Shown here: positions 9,389 through 18,378 of the stretch, in pieces
How positions within the stretch are numbered: position 1 is the stretch's first letter
Layout: each line of letters begins with the position of its first letter
Virus record (IMG/VR): IMGVR_UViG_3300033145_003080
Coordinates: 1 to 64,000 of that record
From: a virus
DNA length: 64,000 nucleotides
Direction: 5' to 3' (one strand)
Translations under genes and position numbers: made by a program
The notes under the pieces: model-generated
Seen by the model: the letters and a program-made list of their open reading frames with translations, nothing else
What the model was told of the DNA's origin: nothing
The model's database searches: none

Positions 9389-10312
9389 ATGCCAGTACCT
9401 TTATTAAATTTTCCACTTTCTGCGGTTGTTGATGGTATATTAAGTTATACTAAATGGCTATTCGCAAACGAATTAATAACACCACCAGCATATCGTTATT
9501 CTGAAGAAGATAGGGCAAGCAAAATAAGAATAAGTGCACCATTTGTTATCGACAATGAAAAGCCTATGAGCTCTCCTTTTATAGTGGTTGAAAGAGGGAC
9601 ATTTGCTTTTCAAAATAGTATAATCGATAATTTGAAAGAAGCAACCCCTAATACCTTCGAGACAAAAAAAAGAGTTGACATAATGGATGGTTATGTCAAT
9701 GTAATTGTTGGCTCACGATCAGCAGGAGAGGCTTCAAGTATAGCAAATTTTTTAGCTATTAATTATCAGGCAGATCGGCACGGTATTGCTTCTAATTTAA
9801 AGTTTGTAAGGAATTTTAATTATGTTGATGTCGGCCCTGAAATACCGGTATTTAAAGATGCCGAAGTAAAAAGGTGGGAAGTAACTTTACGAATGGCGGT
9901 ATCTATGCAGTTTGGATGGTGTACCGTTCTACGTGAACCTGAATTGTGGACTAAAGTATCCATATACGCTATAAACTCTGATTGGGGCAGTACATCAAAC
10001 ACTGGGATAGTTGCAGAAGGTCTCGACACATTAACCGACGCAAATGCTAATTTTGGATTTCTTGAGGCAAATGATCCGAGACTTATTGAAAAAGAGCTGC
10101 AAGAAGGGTATTATTATATTAACTTCACGGGTAACCCACAACACTACCCAATTGCAGAAATTACGGATCCGAATACATTAAAACTTCTTACGCATGATGT
10201 GGATAATAACCCGGTTCCATACTCAGCGCCTGAAAGCGCTGTTGATTTAGAATATGAATTGTATTGGAATTGTGTACATATACGCGGGGATATTCCGAAC
10301 AATAATACTTAA
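9389..10312 (+). CDS. Probable tail-completion/terminator protein
   Basis: A 307-residue protein directly upstream of sheath and tube, the usual place of a tail terminator or neck protein. The middle has an alpha/beta pattern (VDIMDGYVNVIVGSRSAGEA ... FNYVDVGPEIPVF ... RWEVTLRMAVSMQFGW) reminiscent of tail-completion folds. The C-terminal 100 residues form an extra beta domain. The Shine-Dalgarno is weak (GTGGTAAAC). Function is inferred from position and fold pattern. Confidence 0.5.
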   Translation: MPVPLLNFPLSAVVDGILSYTKWLFANELITPPAYRYSEEDRASKIRISAPFVIDNEKPMSSPFIVVERGTFAFQNSIIDNLKEATPNTFETKKRVDIMDGYVNVIVGSRSAGEASSIANFLAINYQADRHGIASNLKFVRNFNYVDVGPEIPVFKDAEVKRWEVTLRMAVSMQFGWCTVLREPELWTKVSIYAINSDWGSTSNTGIVAEGLDTLTDANANFGFLEANDPRLIEKELQEGYYYINFTGNPQHYPIAEITDPNTLKLLTHDVDNNPVPYSAPESAVDLEYELYWNCVHIRGDIPNNNT

Positions 10313-10327
10313 GCAAGGAGAGTTAAA

Positions 10328-12892
10328 ATGAGCGCATATCAAGGACCGCATGTTGCAGTCACACAGCAGTTTGTTACCAGCCCTGGTGCAATTGCTATAG
10401 AGGACTTGCCTTCGGTAGACGTTGGTACAGCCTTCGATGTTTTTGAAAAAGAACAGATCGGTTCATCATATGGTATCGTTGACAGAGAGCTTGGTTGGGG
10501 TGCAGATAAAGTTATTTTCGATAAAGATGTGATTAACCAGAGGGCTTTTGATTTTTATCCCGTAAAAGGTTTTGCAAATTCTCCGTTCGGGAATATAGAC
10601 CTCGAACTGTTGGGCGCGAACCTTTCAAGTGTTGGGGTAACGCTGGTAAGGGATAAGACGTATAAAGTTCCGGACACTGAAAAGGTGGCAGGGGCATGTG
10701 AGGGAATAGTTCCTTACTATAAAAGAATTTTAACTACTGGCGATGTACAAATACTGGCGTCTGATTTGAGAACAGTCGTTATTGTAGGCGGGACTGTAGT
10801 AACAGCTCAAATCAAACCTGGTCAGAATGTGTATGTTACCACAGACGGCGGGACAAACTGGGTACTTGTTGGTGTTGTAGGTTCGATTGGAAATGATGAG
10901 ACAAAAATTCGTCTCGCGGCTCCATATTCAGCACCTATCACCACTGGTGATGGTATAGTCGTTGGTGCGGCATCAAATGTTCTTGAAGATATTCCAAATA
11001 CACTGTATGATGCAACCGCCGATTTCATCACTACGAAAATAAAGGTTGGAGATATTGTCTATATTTCCAGCTTAGCTATCGCAGCCTCGGTCGCCAATCC
11101 TATTGCCGCCTCAGTTGTTTCAATTATTGACAAAAATACTTTGAAATTCAATACCGTCACACTTGCCGCTGGTCGGGTCGATTATAACTATCTTCAATAT
11201 CAGGATTTCACCGAAACCCCCGGCTCAACCCTTCAGCTTTATACTTATTGGATTGAGCGTTATTGTGGTTTTTCACAGAACTACGGTATCAAAACGCTTA
11301 ATACTGGTGCCGGCGTTGCTGTTACAAAGGTAAGCGCCAGTGTATTTAAAGTAGTCGCATCAGACTTTCCTATTGTTAATGAGGGTGATGTGTTCATCGT
11401 TACTACGGCGAATGTTGCTGACGGTGATGAGGAACGTGATGTAACTCCAGGGTTCCGTCCTTACAGAATCCAAACTATTACTCTTACCGATGCCGGCGTC
11501 AACTACGAAATAACTGTTGATGGAACAATTTATCTGTCTGGCACCTCTCCTGAAACTGAATATTCTGGCAGTGAATATGTTAGTATCTGGTCACCAAAAG
11601 TTGAAACTGCAATACTCGGTGATTTTCGTGCAGTCCGGGAAGAAGAGCTCGGCGTTGTAAAACGCATCACTAGTGTTGAAGATATTGTGACTGCCTGGTC
11701 AAAAGATGGTGAAATTAGTGTTCATAATGAGCTCGCCATGATGGCCTTGATAACATTTGCTCTTAACCGTGGCAAGGTAATGTACGGTGTGAATGTTGAT
11801 GCGACTGAATCTAATCTTACAGCACAGTACACTGATGCTTTTGACGAGCTTAAATTGTACGATGTATACAGCCATGCTCTTGGAACCGATGATGCCGGTG
11901 TTAACGCAGTTGCTGGACCTTATGCTGATGGCCAGTCTGAGCCTTATGAGGCTCATGAAAGAACTGTTATTATGGTTTATGATGAGGATGATGTTTATCT
12001 CATGGGTACCGATACCGGTTCTGTTGCAGTAGATGGTGTTATAACAACAGATGGTGTTTTTGACCCTATAGCCTCCGGCCTTACTGTTGGTGATATTGTC
12101 AAGATTTATGATTCCAGTGGTGATTATGTTACTGAAGCCGCTGTTATCGTAACCCCTTCTGCACCCACCACAATTGAAACAGATTATTCAGGTGTTGTTC
12201 TCGGCGCAGGTCATGCTTTCAGGTTTCTAAGTGGTCGTAAAGATGATCAGGCAGTGCGTATAGGTGCAATTGATTACGGCAACCGGCGCGCAGCAGTTAT
12301 CTGGCCAGGATGGTTCCAAGCTGAATTCGGTGGAGAAACATATACGCTTCCTCCGTATTACATTTCTGCTGCAATTGCAGGTATGGATGGTGGGATAAAA
12401 GTTTCTCAGTCGTTCACCAATTTCAATTTTAGTATTCCTGGATTATCGAACATCCAACTTAACACCAATCACTATTTCAGAAAGCTTCAACTTGATGAAA
12501 TTGGTAACGGTGGGGTTGATATCATGATTCAGGATACTCGTATCAGCCAGTCTATCAAATCGAGACACGATCTCACATCAAATATGGATGCGGTGGAATA
12601 TCGTGAACGTTCGATAACCAAACAGGCTGATGTGGCAGCGAAGACAATCCGTAATGCAATTAGCCCGTATGTTGGTAAATACAACCTCACACCTGATCTC
12701 TTCAGATTTCTTGGTCAGGTCTGCTCTATAGTAAGCACCAAACTGGTTAAAGGTGGAATTATTGCACGGCTTGCAGTACTGAAAATCAAGCGTGATGAAG
12801 TAATTTCTGATAAAATTAATATCACGATGATAGCAACTGTTTTTGTTGCCGGTAATTACTATGACGTAACATTGATTGTCATTTCACGATAA
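10328..12892 (+). CDS. Contractile tail sheath protein
   Basis: An 854-residue protein. The C-terminal region has the sheath hallmarks: YTLPPYYISAAIAGM (matching the LPPS-Y-AAAVAGL pattern), QSFTNFNFSIPGL, and a final domain with KTIRNAISPYVGKYN and KINITMIATVFVAGNYYDV. Long beta insertions in the middle (about 130-560) make it larger than the usual 400-700 residues, as in jumbo phages. AAGGAGAG precedes the ATG. Adjacent to the tail tube gene, it defines the phage as having a contractile tail. Confidence 0.85.
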   Translation: MSAYQGPHVAVTQQFVTSPGAIAIEDLPSVDVGTAFDVFEKEQIGSSYGIVDRELGWGADKVIFDKDVINQRAFDFYPVKGFANSPFGNIDLELLGANLSSVGVTLVRDKTYKVPDTEKVAGACEGIVPYYKRILTTGDVQILASDLRTVVIVGGTVVTAQIKPGQNVYVTTDGGTNWVLVGVVGSIGNDETKIRLAAPYSAPITTGDGIVVGAASNVLEDIPNTLYDATADFITTKIKVGDIVYISSLAIAASVANPIAASVVSIIDKNTLKFNTVTLAAGRVDYNYLQYQDFTETPGSTLQLYTYWIERYCGFSQNYGIKTLNTGAGVAVTKVSASVFKVVASDFPIVNEGDVFIVTTANVADGDEERDVTPGFRPYRIQTITLTDAGVNYEITVDGTIYLSGTSPETEYSGSEYVSIWSPKVETAILGDFRAVREEELGVVKRITSVEDIVTAWSKDGEISVHNELAMMALITFALNRGKVMYGVNVDATESNLTAQYTDAFDELKLYDVYSHALGTDDAGVNAVAGPYADGQSEPYEAHERTVIMVYDEDDVYLMGTDTGSVAVDGVITTDGVFDPIASGLTVGDIVKIYDSSGDYVTEAAVIVTPSAPTTIETDYSGVVLGAGHAFRFLSGRKDDQAVRIGAIDYGNRRAAVIWPGWFQAEFGGETYTLPPYYISAAIAGMDGGIKVSQSFTNFNFSIPGLSNIQLNTNHYFRKLQLDEIGNGGVDIMIQDTRISQSIKSRHDLTSNMDAVEYRERSITKQADVAAKTIRNAISPYVGKYNLTPDLFRFLGQVCSIVSTKLVKGGIIARLAVLKIKRDEVISDKINITMIATVFVAGNYYDVTLIVISR

Positions 12893-12939
12893 GCGATGCT
12901 CAATTAAAATAGAAGTATTAATTAAAGGAGGAAATTCAC

Positions 12940-13743
12940 ATGCCACCTATCGTAGATTTGCAGGAATATATAGACCATTCAGGCGGATGGGATTGGGAAG
13001 ACGCCCATGTATCTCAGGCTTACATTTCCCCTCAAGGTATTGACACAAAAGAATCGATTGCAATAAATGATATTGTTGAATCGGGAACCGTTCTTATCGC
13101 TGCAGGTCCATCAGACCTGGATAAAGCAGTGGAAGACCCTGATGGTTTTAGGGTTGTACCTATCGGCCTTATCGAAACAGCACAGATAAGTATGAATAAA
13201 CCGTTAAGCCGGATATTTGAAATCGGCTCGAAACTCAGCTATATCATACCCGGTCGTACCGTTGGTGGGATAAGCCTTAGCAGAGTATTCTTTGATGGCC
13301 CAAGCCTTTTGAAGGCTATCTATATGGGTGAGGTAAAGTCCGACTTTGCCACACAGGATAAAAAATTCGCCAAATTTGTATCGAACCCTTATTATATTAA
13401 TGGTGACGAAACTTATCAGAAATTCGCTAATATCGGTTCTGGTAACCTGGCGATGAACCTTGCTTCGTCTTTTTTTGAACAACCTATTGGTCTTGCGTTT
13501 TATTTTAAAGATCAACAGGATGATGTGGTAGGACAAACCTATTTTGAAGGATGTCGCGTCAGCACATTGAATATGGGTATATCTGCGAATATGAATGTGC
13601 TTACCGAATCTATCAATATGGAATTTATACGTTGCAGGCCTATCAACACTGCTGCATCGATAGACTATGTGAAGGGGGAAAATTTAGCTGATCTCAATAT
13701 TATTTCTGAACAGACGAATTGGGATTCCAGCGTTATTACATAA
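12940..13743 (+). CDS. Tail tube protein
   Basis: A 267-residue protein right after the sheath gene, with the strong ribosome site AAAGGAGG. It contains the tube-like block MNKPLSRIFEIGSKLSYIIP and GISLSRVFFDGPSLL, a beta-hairpin pattern seen in myovirus tube proteins, followed by a second strand-rich half. It would polymerise into the inner tube inside the sheath. The gene is followed by a bidirectional terminator. Confidence 0.8.
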   Translation: MPPIVDLQEYIDHSGGWDWEDAHVSQAYISPQGIDTKESIAINDIVESGTVLIAAGPSDLDKAVEDPDGFRVVPIGLIETAQISMNKPLSRIFEIGSKLSYIIPGRTVGGISLSRVFFDGPSLLKAIYMGEVKSDFATQDKKFAKFVSNPYYINGDETYQKFANIGSGNLAMNLASSFFEQPIGLAFYFKDQQDDVVGQTYFEGCRVSTLNMGISANMNVLTESINMEFIRCRPINTAASIDYVKGENLADLNIISEQTNWDSSVIT

Positions 13744-13765
13744 TAATACTACCTTTCTAATAGTT

Positions 13766-13801
13766 AAAAAAAAGAGAGCTTGAAATGGCTCTCTTTTTTT
13801 T
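13766..13801. terminator. Bidirectional intrinsic terminator
   Basis: AAGAGAGC (13772-13779) pairs with GCTCTCTT (13788-13795). A-run upstream and T-run downstream make it work on both strands. It ends the virion operon on the plus strand and the long noncoding transcript on the minus strand. Confidence 0.8.
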
Positions 13802-13803
13802 CC

Positions 13804-14685
13804 TCTAACTAAATTTCGAACATTATTCTAATCAACCCAAAACACAACCTCAAGGTGGCGGCTTGTACCGGAATTGCAGATCTCATCGGGGGTCGGTATT
13901 GTCCCCATGAAATGGGTTTTCGTAATTTGTCGAAGCAACAAATTGTAGAAATCTTAGAGGAAAATGAAACTCCAACTTAAATATAGCTAAACTTTGCTTT
14001 GAGACGCAACCCCGAAAGAGCGAGCAGAATTCGTCCGCGGGCCGTCATCTTCAGCAGACGCTTCAAAGACCATCGGGTCCCAGTCATCATCGCGTCGACC
14101 ACTCAGTGGTATTTTTTGCCTTGACGATACATCAAGTGTAAAATCTTGGAGTTAAATATACGAATTAAAAATAAGAAGGTGTGGAGATCGCTCCCCACAC
14201 CTCTTGCAGTAACGGCTCTAGCTGCAACTTGTCTCTGGATAATAAAAAAAGTTTTTTTATTTTCCGGAGACCTCCAATGGTCGCTGAAGCAGCGATGTAT
14301 CTTAGAACCTTCTGGAAAAGGAATTTCTCAAACTAAAGTTCGAATCGTTTGGCGAGGTACGGCTTCCCTTCGGCGCCTAAATGATAACACTTCAACTCCA
14401 GGTCGGGTCCCAGACGCAGATTTCCAAATCGATTGATCGGGAAAGTTGGATCCCCGCGGCAGCCAGCAGCTTCCGGATTCCGGGTGGATCCGAGCCAAAC
14501 CACCACCCCATAACGTGTCGTGTTTTGATTTGCTCTCAGCAAATCAACGACCAGTCTGAAGCGAACTCCGCTCCAGAGCGAGCTTCATGGCTGAGTATGG
14601 GGTGGTATAAGTAAACGCTGACGAAACGTCAACGCATTTATATCCTTTGAGAAAAAAAGGGGTAAAAATTAATTAACCCATTCAC
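13804..14685 (-). ncRNA. Giant structured noncoding RNA candidate (about 0.9 kb)
   Basis: No convincing gene, higher GC than its surroundings, and packed with complementary arms: ACCACCCCATA/TATGGGGTGGT closing a domain at about 14501-14607 that encloses GATTTGCT/AGCAAATC and GAAGC/GCTTC stems; a stem of about 19 bp GTCTC..GAGAC with A7/T7 arms near 14232-14272; AGGTGT/ACACCT near 14176-14203; TGACG/CGTCA near 14620; CCCAT/ATGGG near 13903; AATTTGT/ACAAATT near 13923. A phage-type promoter at 14693-14720 points into it and a terminator ends it. Size, ornateness and phage context recall GOLLD and ROOL RNAs; membership is untested. Confidence 0.6.
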
Positions 14686-14720
14686 TATAATAGTTATTTC
14701 AATTTTTAGCTTAAAATAAC
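14686..14720 (-). promoter_or_regulatory. Phage-type promoter for the long ncRNA
   Basis: On the minus strand GTTATT (14715-14720), exactly 16 bases, AATAAC (14693-14698), then TATTATAG. This fits the window-wide promoter pattern, including spacing. It overlaps the 3' end of the thioredoxin gene and fires towards 14685. Confidence 0.6.
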
Positions 14721-15014
14721 ATCTGTGTATTTCTTTTCTTTTTTCAAACCCTGCACCATACCGCAAACCTTTCCTTTTTCAAACACAATTACTGTAGGTA
14801 AGTATGTGATTGAATATTGCGCCGCAAGGTTATAATTTTCAATTGCATCTATTTTAAAAAAATTAATATTTTCAGTTTTTTTCATTATCCTTTTCAAAAC
14901 GGGTTCTATTGTTTTGCAATGCCAACATAATTTGCTAGAAAAAAGAACAACAACCCGTTTGTCGCTTTGTAACACTTCTCTTATGAAAGTGCAATTCGCT
15001 ATTTCTTTCATCAT
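14706..15014 (-). CDS. Thioredoxin-like protein (CWHC active site)
   Basis: A 102-residue protein of single-domain thioredoxin size. The redox motif is C30-W-H-C33 rather than CGPC, the cis-proline is P73 in YLPTVIVF, and the strand VVVLFSSKLC leads into the motif. It probably supplies reductant to ribonucleotide reductase or another phage enzyme. The start overlaps the upstream gene's stop by ATGA. A promoter for the neighbouring ncRNA lies over its last codons. Confidence 0.85.
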   Translation of the reverse strand: MMKEIANCTFIREVLQSDKRVVVLFSSKLCWHCKTIEPVLKRIMKKTENINFFKIDAIENYNLAAQYSITYLPTVIVFEKGKVCGMVQGLKKEKKYTDVILS

Positions 15015-15551
15015 GTGCTCTGAAATATATCTTCAAGCATACCAGTCACTTCTTCTTTTACCGTTTTGGCTTTGCGTTTGGTTCCGGGAAAGAACTCTTT
15101 CATATATTTAGTTTCATTATTGCAATTAGGGCATGGTTTTCCGGTATCATCCCATGCACTACAGTAATCGCATCTCGACCTTCCGATACGTTCATCATCA
15201 ACGATTTCTTCAATATCGTTTTGATATATTCTTAATCCAACATTTGTTATATTGGCTATCGGCTTTGTGTTTAGCTGCTCTTTAAATAAATGTTCGGTAT
15301 CAATTTCAACCCACTGACCATTTATTAATTTAAGCTTTTCTGCGTAACTGCCAGAATATTTATTATGGCAATTTTCTTTCAGCCTTACTTTCAACCGGGT
15401 CCTCCTTTTCAATATCGTCGTAATATATTTTCTCAACCACGACTGGTGTTTCTTTATCACTATTCAAAGCATTGACGTTGTTGACAAAATGAGTAAATTT
15501 TTCAATAAAATCGATAGGGATAGACAGGAGGATATTAATCCTACCTTTCAT
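15011..15551 (-). pseudogene. Zinc-ribbon gene split by a +1 frame shift
   Basis: An ATG at 15551 overlaps the IscB stop (TAATG) and opens MKGRINILLSIPIDFIEKF..., ending at TAA at 15363 after 62 codons. The remainder continues in the +1 frame to 15011, with KLKLINGQWVEIDTEHLFKE and a four-cysteine knuckle CDYC...CPNC. The upstream part of the second frame (before about 15365) looks non-protein-like, so one gene of about 180 residues with a one-base shift is more likely than two overlapping genes. Function unknown. Confidence 0.5.
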
Positions 15552-16753
15552 TATCCAAGCCCCACGTTATAAAACTGAATTCTACAATATATTAAACCTT
15601 TCGGTCTCCACAATAATACACTTTTATTGTAGGAAGCCTGAAAATTATTATCAAAACTCGTCCTAAGTGTTATACACGCTTTTTTAAGACTTCTTATAGA
15701 ACCAATAACAACACCCTTTGTCCTATTAGACACTTTAATAATATCGTAATGTTTAAAACCATTCTTTTCAAAACATGTTTTTGTAGGATTGCTCTCCCAT
15801 ACCTTTGCTCTTTTTGGTATTATATTATAAATATCACTTTTGTATTCACTTGCACCAACCATTGCTGATGCATCGTGATAATGCTCTTTTTTTAATCCTA
15901 ATTTTTTTCTTGTCTTTGCAGTCATCCAACCAAAACATATCTTTACTATTCCAAATCTTTTTTTTAATTCATTAAATAAATACCATTTACCTTGTTGAAG
16001 GTGAGCCTGATATTTAAAGTGTTTAGGTTTTCTATTAAGTACCCAGGTGTCATTATGGAGATCTGTATGACACGTTTTACATAAAGTGATTCCATTGCTA
16101 ACCCTGTTTGTTCCCCCTTTTAATTTTGTATTTATGTGATGCGCTTGCAATTCATTTTTACACCTACAATGTTGACAGACATAATTGTCTCTCCATAAAA
16201 CCTTTTGTCTCCAATTGTTCCCTTCATACTCAGATAACTGATACTCTTTTCCTGTTAACTTATAACCAGCGCTAATTGAAGATATGTCAAACTGCCCCTG
16301 CTCAACAACACACTTAGTTATATTTAATCTCTTTTTAATATCATCAACTACCCTCAGAATTGATTCTTTCTTCTGTTTAATTGTCGGTGGCAACCAACCC
16401 TTTTTACCTCTATTTAAAAACCTTGCTTTACGGTGTCTTAAATTTCTTGATCTTCTTGCTTTTCGGTATTGCGCCCTCTGAAGCATTTTTCTTGAAACAT
16501 CCTGCCTTAATTGAATATTACCAGCAAATACTATTTTATTACCATGAGCTACTGATATTCCAACTATTTTCGCACCGTCATCAATTCCAACTTTAAATTC
16601 CCCAACAGGATTTTTAATTTCTTTATTCAATTGAATTGTAAAAGGTTCAACAGAATACACTTTAGCCCTACCGTTCTTCAGTAAAAGCCTGGCCCTTGCT
16701 CCATTCGTTGGAAGCAAAGGCTTGCCTCTACTGTCAATTACAAAAATAGACAT
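15551..16753 (-). CDS. iscB: IscB RNA-guided nuclease (complete)
   Basis: A 400-residue protein with all IscB parts in order: PLMP-type N-terminus (GKPLLPTNGARARLLLKNGR), RuvC-I D58 in VGIDDGAKIVGI, Arg-rich bridge helix (residues 90-115), RuvC-II E151 in CVVEQGQFDIS, HNH domain with CQHC (193-196), H205-H206 and CKTCH (225-229), RuvC-III HYHDASA (H293/D294), and a C-terminal target-interaction part. All catalytic residues are present, so it is predicted active. IscB nicks or cuts DNA guided by an omegaRNA usually encoded just upstream, and such a leader is present. The last residues after GLIY read into flanking DNA. Confidence 0.92.
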   Translation of the reverse strand: MSIFVIDSRGKPLLPTNGARARLLLKNGRAKVYSVEPFTIQLNKEIKNPVGEFKVGIDDGAKIVGISVAHGNKIVFAGNIQLRQDVSRKMLQRAQYRKARRSRNLRHRKARFLNRGKKGWLPPTIKQKKESILRVVDDIKKRLNITKCVVEQGQFDISSISAGYKLTGKEYQLSEYEGNNWRQKVLWRDNYVCQHCRCKNELQAHHINTKLKGGTNRVSNGITLCKTCHTDLHNDTWVLNRKPKHFKYQAHLQQGKWYLFNELKKRFGIVKICFGWMTAKTRKKLGLKKEHYHDASAMVGASEYKSDIYNIIPKRAKVWESNPTKTCFEKNGFKHYDIIKVSNRTKGVVIGSIRSLKKACITLRTSFDNNFQASYNKSVLLWRPKGLIYCRIQFYNVGLG

Positions 16754-16985
16754 TTAAGCTATCTCCTTTTAAGGTTACAGTGTTCTCGACAAAGACCGCC
16801 TGTTCTTTATATAAGCCCTTTCGAACATTCTCCAGAGCCATTAGAGCCTCAAGCTGAACAAACTCAAGGGTAACTATTCTTTCGAATAAACAGAAGTCGT
16901 AGCTGTAATATTTCACCCATAACAGTGGACTTAATTCCCAGCTTAGCCTTAAAGCTGTTCTATCAAAATCTGATAGATTTTAGTA
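16754..16985 (-). ncRNA. omegaRNA-like leader of IscB (HEARO type)
   Basis: About 230 bases directly upstream of iscB with no convincing gene (the 60-codon frame inside lacks protein character). It contains paired arms such as TCTATCA/TGATAGA (16959-16977), TTAGTAAA/TTTACTAA (16980-17007), a GTTCGAAAG turn near 16820 and an AAGGAGATAG ribosome site next to iscB. omegaRNAs are encoded immediately 5' of iscB, so position and structure agree. The guide would be the flanking sequence at the far (17000) end. Exact ends are not determined. Confidence 0.6.
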
Positions 16986-17003
16986 AATCTTTATAAATTT
17001 TTA

Positions 17004-17282
17004 CTAACTGTTATGAAGCCTTTCTGTTGTTTGTTCAAGATTTGGTTTTGATAATAATTCTATTAACTCTTTATATGACAAAGGCCTTCCTTTCTCTGTA
17101 AGATGTTCAATATCTCCAGCGCCAATAAAATAGCCTAATGGTAAATTCATTATTATATGGGCGAGCTTTTCCCGCGTTGCATTGTAATAATATTTTTTCA
17201 GAAAAATATAAAGGAACTCTTTAAATTTTGGCTCTACTAAAGAGTCGAAATTCGCCATTAACTCATCAATGTGTTGTGACAC
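17004..17282 (-). CDS. Hypothetical protein
   Basis: A 92-residue, mostly helical protein (MSQHIDELMANFDSLVEPKF...). It starts with GTG overlapping the upstream TAG (TAGTG), showing that TAG serves as a true stop there. It ends with tandem TAG TAA at the edge of the IscB element, so the element probably inserted just downstream without breaking it. No family recognised. Confidence 0.6.
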   Translation of the reverse strand: MSQHIDELMANFDSLVEPKFKEFLYIFLKKYYYNATREKLAHIIMNLPLGYFIGAGDIEHLTEKGRPLSYKELIELLSKPNLEQTTERLHNS

Positions 17283-17590
17283 TATTTTTCCTTATTTTTC
17301 TTCTGTCGAAAAACCGGTATTCTAGTCTGGCATGTCGGACATACAATAGATGCGTTCTCATTATCATACAGTGCAAGCCATACATTTTTACACAGGTGAC
17401 AACGGACGTGTTTGGTAAGATATCCTGCTTTTGTGTACTTCTGCAGTCTGATTTCCTTTTTGATTGCCTCTATAATATTGGCAGTTACGATGTCGTCCAC
17501 ACGAAGTTCCCTTGCACGCTTTTCTTCATATGCTTTAAGCATCGCCGTCATAAGGCTTATATCAGAGTTTGTTTCAAAAAAAATTAACAT
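17282..17590 (-). CDS. Small zinc-ribbon protein
   Basis: A 102-residue protein with a helical N-terminal half (AYEEKRARELRVDDIV) and a C-terminal zinc ribbon CHLC...CPTC, ending in a Lys-rich tail. It could bind nucleic acid. Stop TAG overlaps the GTG of the next gene. A short TTG-started frame of 20 codons with AAGGAG lies just upstream and overlaps its start, a possible leader peptide. Confidence 0.6.
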   Translation of the reverse strand: MLIFFETNSDISLMTAMLKAYEEKRARELRVDDIVTANIIEAIKKEIRLQKYTKAGYLTKHVRCHLCKNVWLALYDNENASIVCPTCQTRIPVFRQKKNKEK

Positions 17591-17658
17591 AATAAATCCT
17601 AACGCTTACCTTGCTTTTGGATCTTTTGCTGCAAACCAAAATTACTCCTTACTTTATA

Positions 17659-17686
17659 GTTATTACAACAAATCTGCAAATATCAC
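17659..17686 (-). promoter_or_regulatory. Phage-type promoter
   Basis: GTGATA (17681-17686), 16 bases, AATAAC (17659-17664), then TATAAAG. It follows the terminator at 17690-17726 and precedes the 17590 gene. Confidence 0.6.
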
Positions 17687-17689
17687 AGA

Positions 17690-17726
17690 TAAAAATATAG
17701 GTAGCAGGATTTTTCCCACTACCTAT
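17690..17726 (-). terminator. Intrinsic terminator
   Basis: ATAGGTAG/CTACCTAT stem (17697-17704 with 17719-17726), with ATTTTTATC after it on the minus strand. It ends transcription coming from the proline-rich gene. Confidence 0.65.
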
Positions 17727-17766
17727 AATATACAATAAAATATTGAAAATTACACTAAGTCTTATT

Positions 17767-18351
17767 TTAAGACCCTTCTCCTGTGTCAGGAGCCGCTCCT
17801 GTGTTGTCATCTTTTGCATCAGACTTTTGATCACCCGGTGTCTTTTTCTCAGCCTCATCATCAGCATTGTCCGATTTTACAATAGACAACGGCGTCTCTT
17901 TGCTTGGTGTTGGTTGTTGAGACGACGTTTGTGGTAATTGGGATTTCTCTAACGGTTCCGGGCACCCTTCTTGTTGAGGACCTGTGTTTTGTGGCGGTTC
18001 GTACGGCGGCAATGGTGGTTGGGTTGTCATCTCTGGTGGTATCTGCGGCGCTCCTGGCGGCTGCGCCGGAAGAGGTGTCTGTGGTGGAGGATAATCCTGC
18101 GGCGATTGTGGCGCCTGCGAAAGATCAGGAGGTCTAGTTGACTGCTGCGGTTGTTGCATTGGCTGTGGTATCGTTTGTTGTGGGCTAGATGCAATTTTTA
18201 CACTGAATGCTTGTGCACCCTGCTGATTCAATGAAAATTCGAATCCAGGAGTGTACATACGGACCGTTTCCGCCTTGTAGCTCAATGGGTGTATAAATAG
18301 AGACCCCCATCTGACAATTAAATCATCACGGATATCAATGATAATTCTCAC
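17767..18351 (-). CDS. Proline/glutamine-rich low-complexity protein
   Basis: A 194-residue protein. The first 55 residues form a small beta domain (MRIIIDIRDDLIVRWGSLFI...). Residues 58-160 are almost only Pro/Gln/Thr/Ser (PPPQTPLPAQPPGAP), and the last 35 are acidic. It is probably disordered, possibly a tether or virion-surface protein. Base composition over the repeat is GC-richer than its neighbours because of Pro codons. Confidence 0.6.
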   Translation of the reverse strand: MRIIIDIRDDLIVRWGSLFIHPLSYKAETVRMYTPGFEFSLNQQGAQAFSVKIASSPQQTIPQPMQQPQQSTRPPDLSQAPQSPQDYPPPQTPLPAQPPGAPQIPPEMTTQPPLPPYEPPQNTGPQQEGCPEPLEKSQLPQTSSQQPTPSKETPLSIVKSDNADDEAEKKTPGDQKSDAKDDNTGAAPDTGEGS

Positions 18352-18378
18352 TGACCCTCCTTCTGTTGGTTAAAAAAG

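Noticed and set aside
13813-13980. Plus-strand frame of 55 codons without ATG ending in TAA (LIGGRYCPHEMGFRNLSK)
   Set aside because: No start codon or ribosome site, and the DNA forms several hairpins; left as coincidence within the structured RNA.
14146-14614. Open frames of 69-96 codons on both strands in the noncoding region
   Set aside because: No ribosome sites, odd composition, and all lie over strongly paired RNA arms; better explained by a structured RNA.
16734-16916. 60-codon frame upstream of iscB
   Set aside because: It overlaps the omegaRNA-like leader, ends inside iscB and has no ribosome site.
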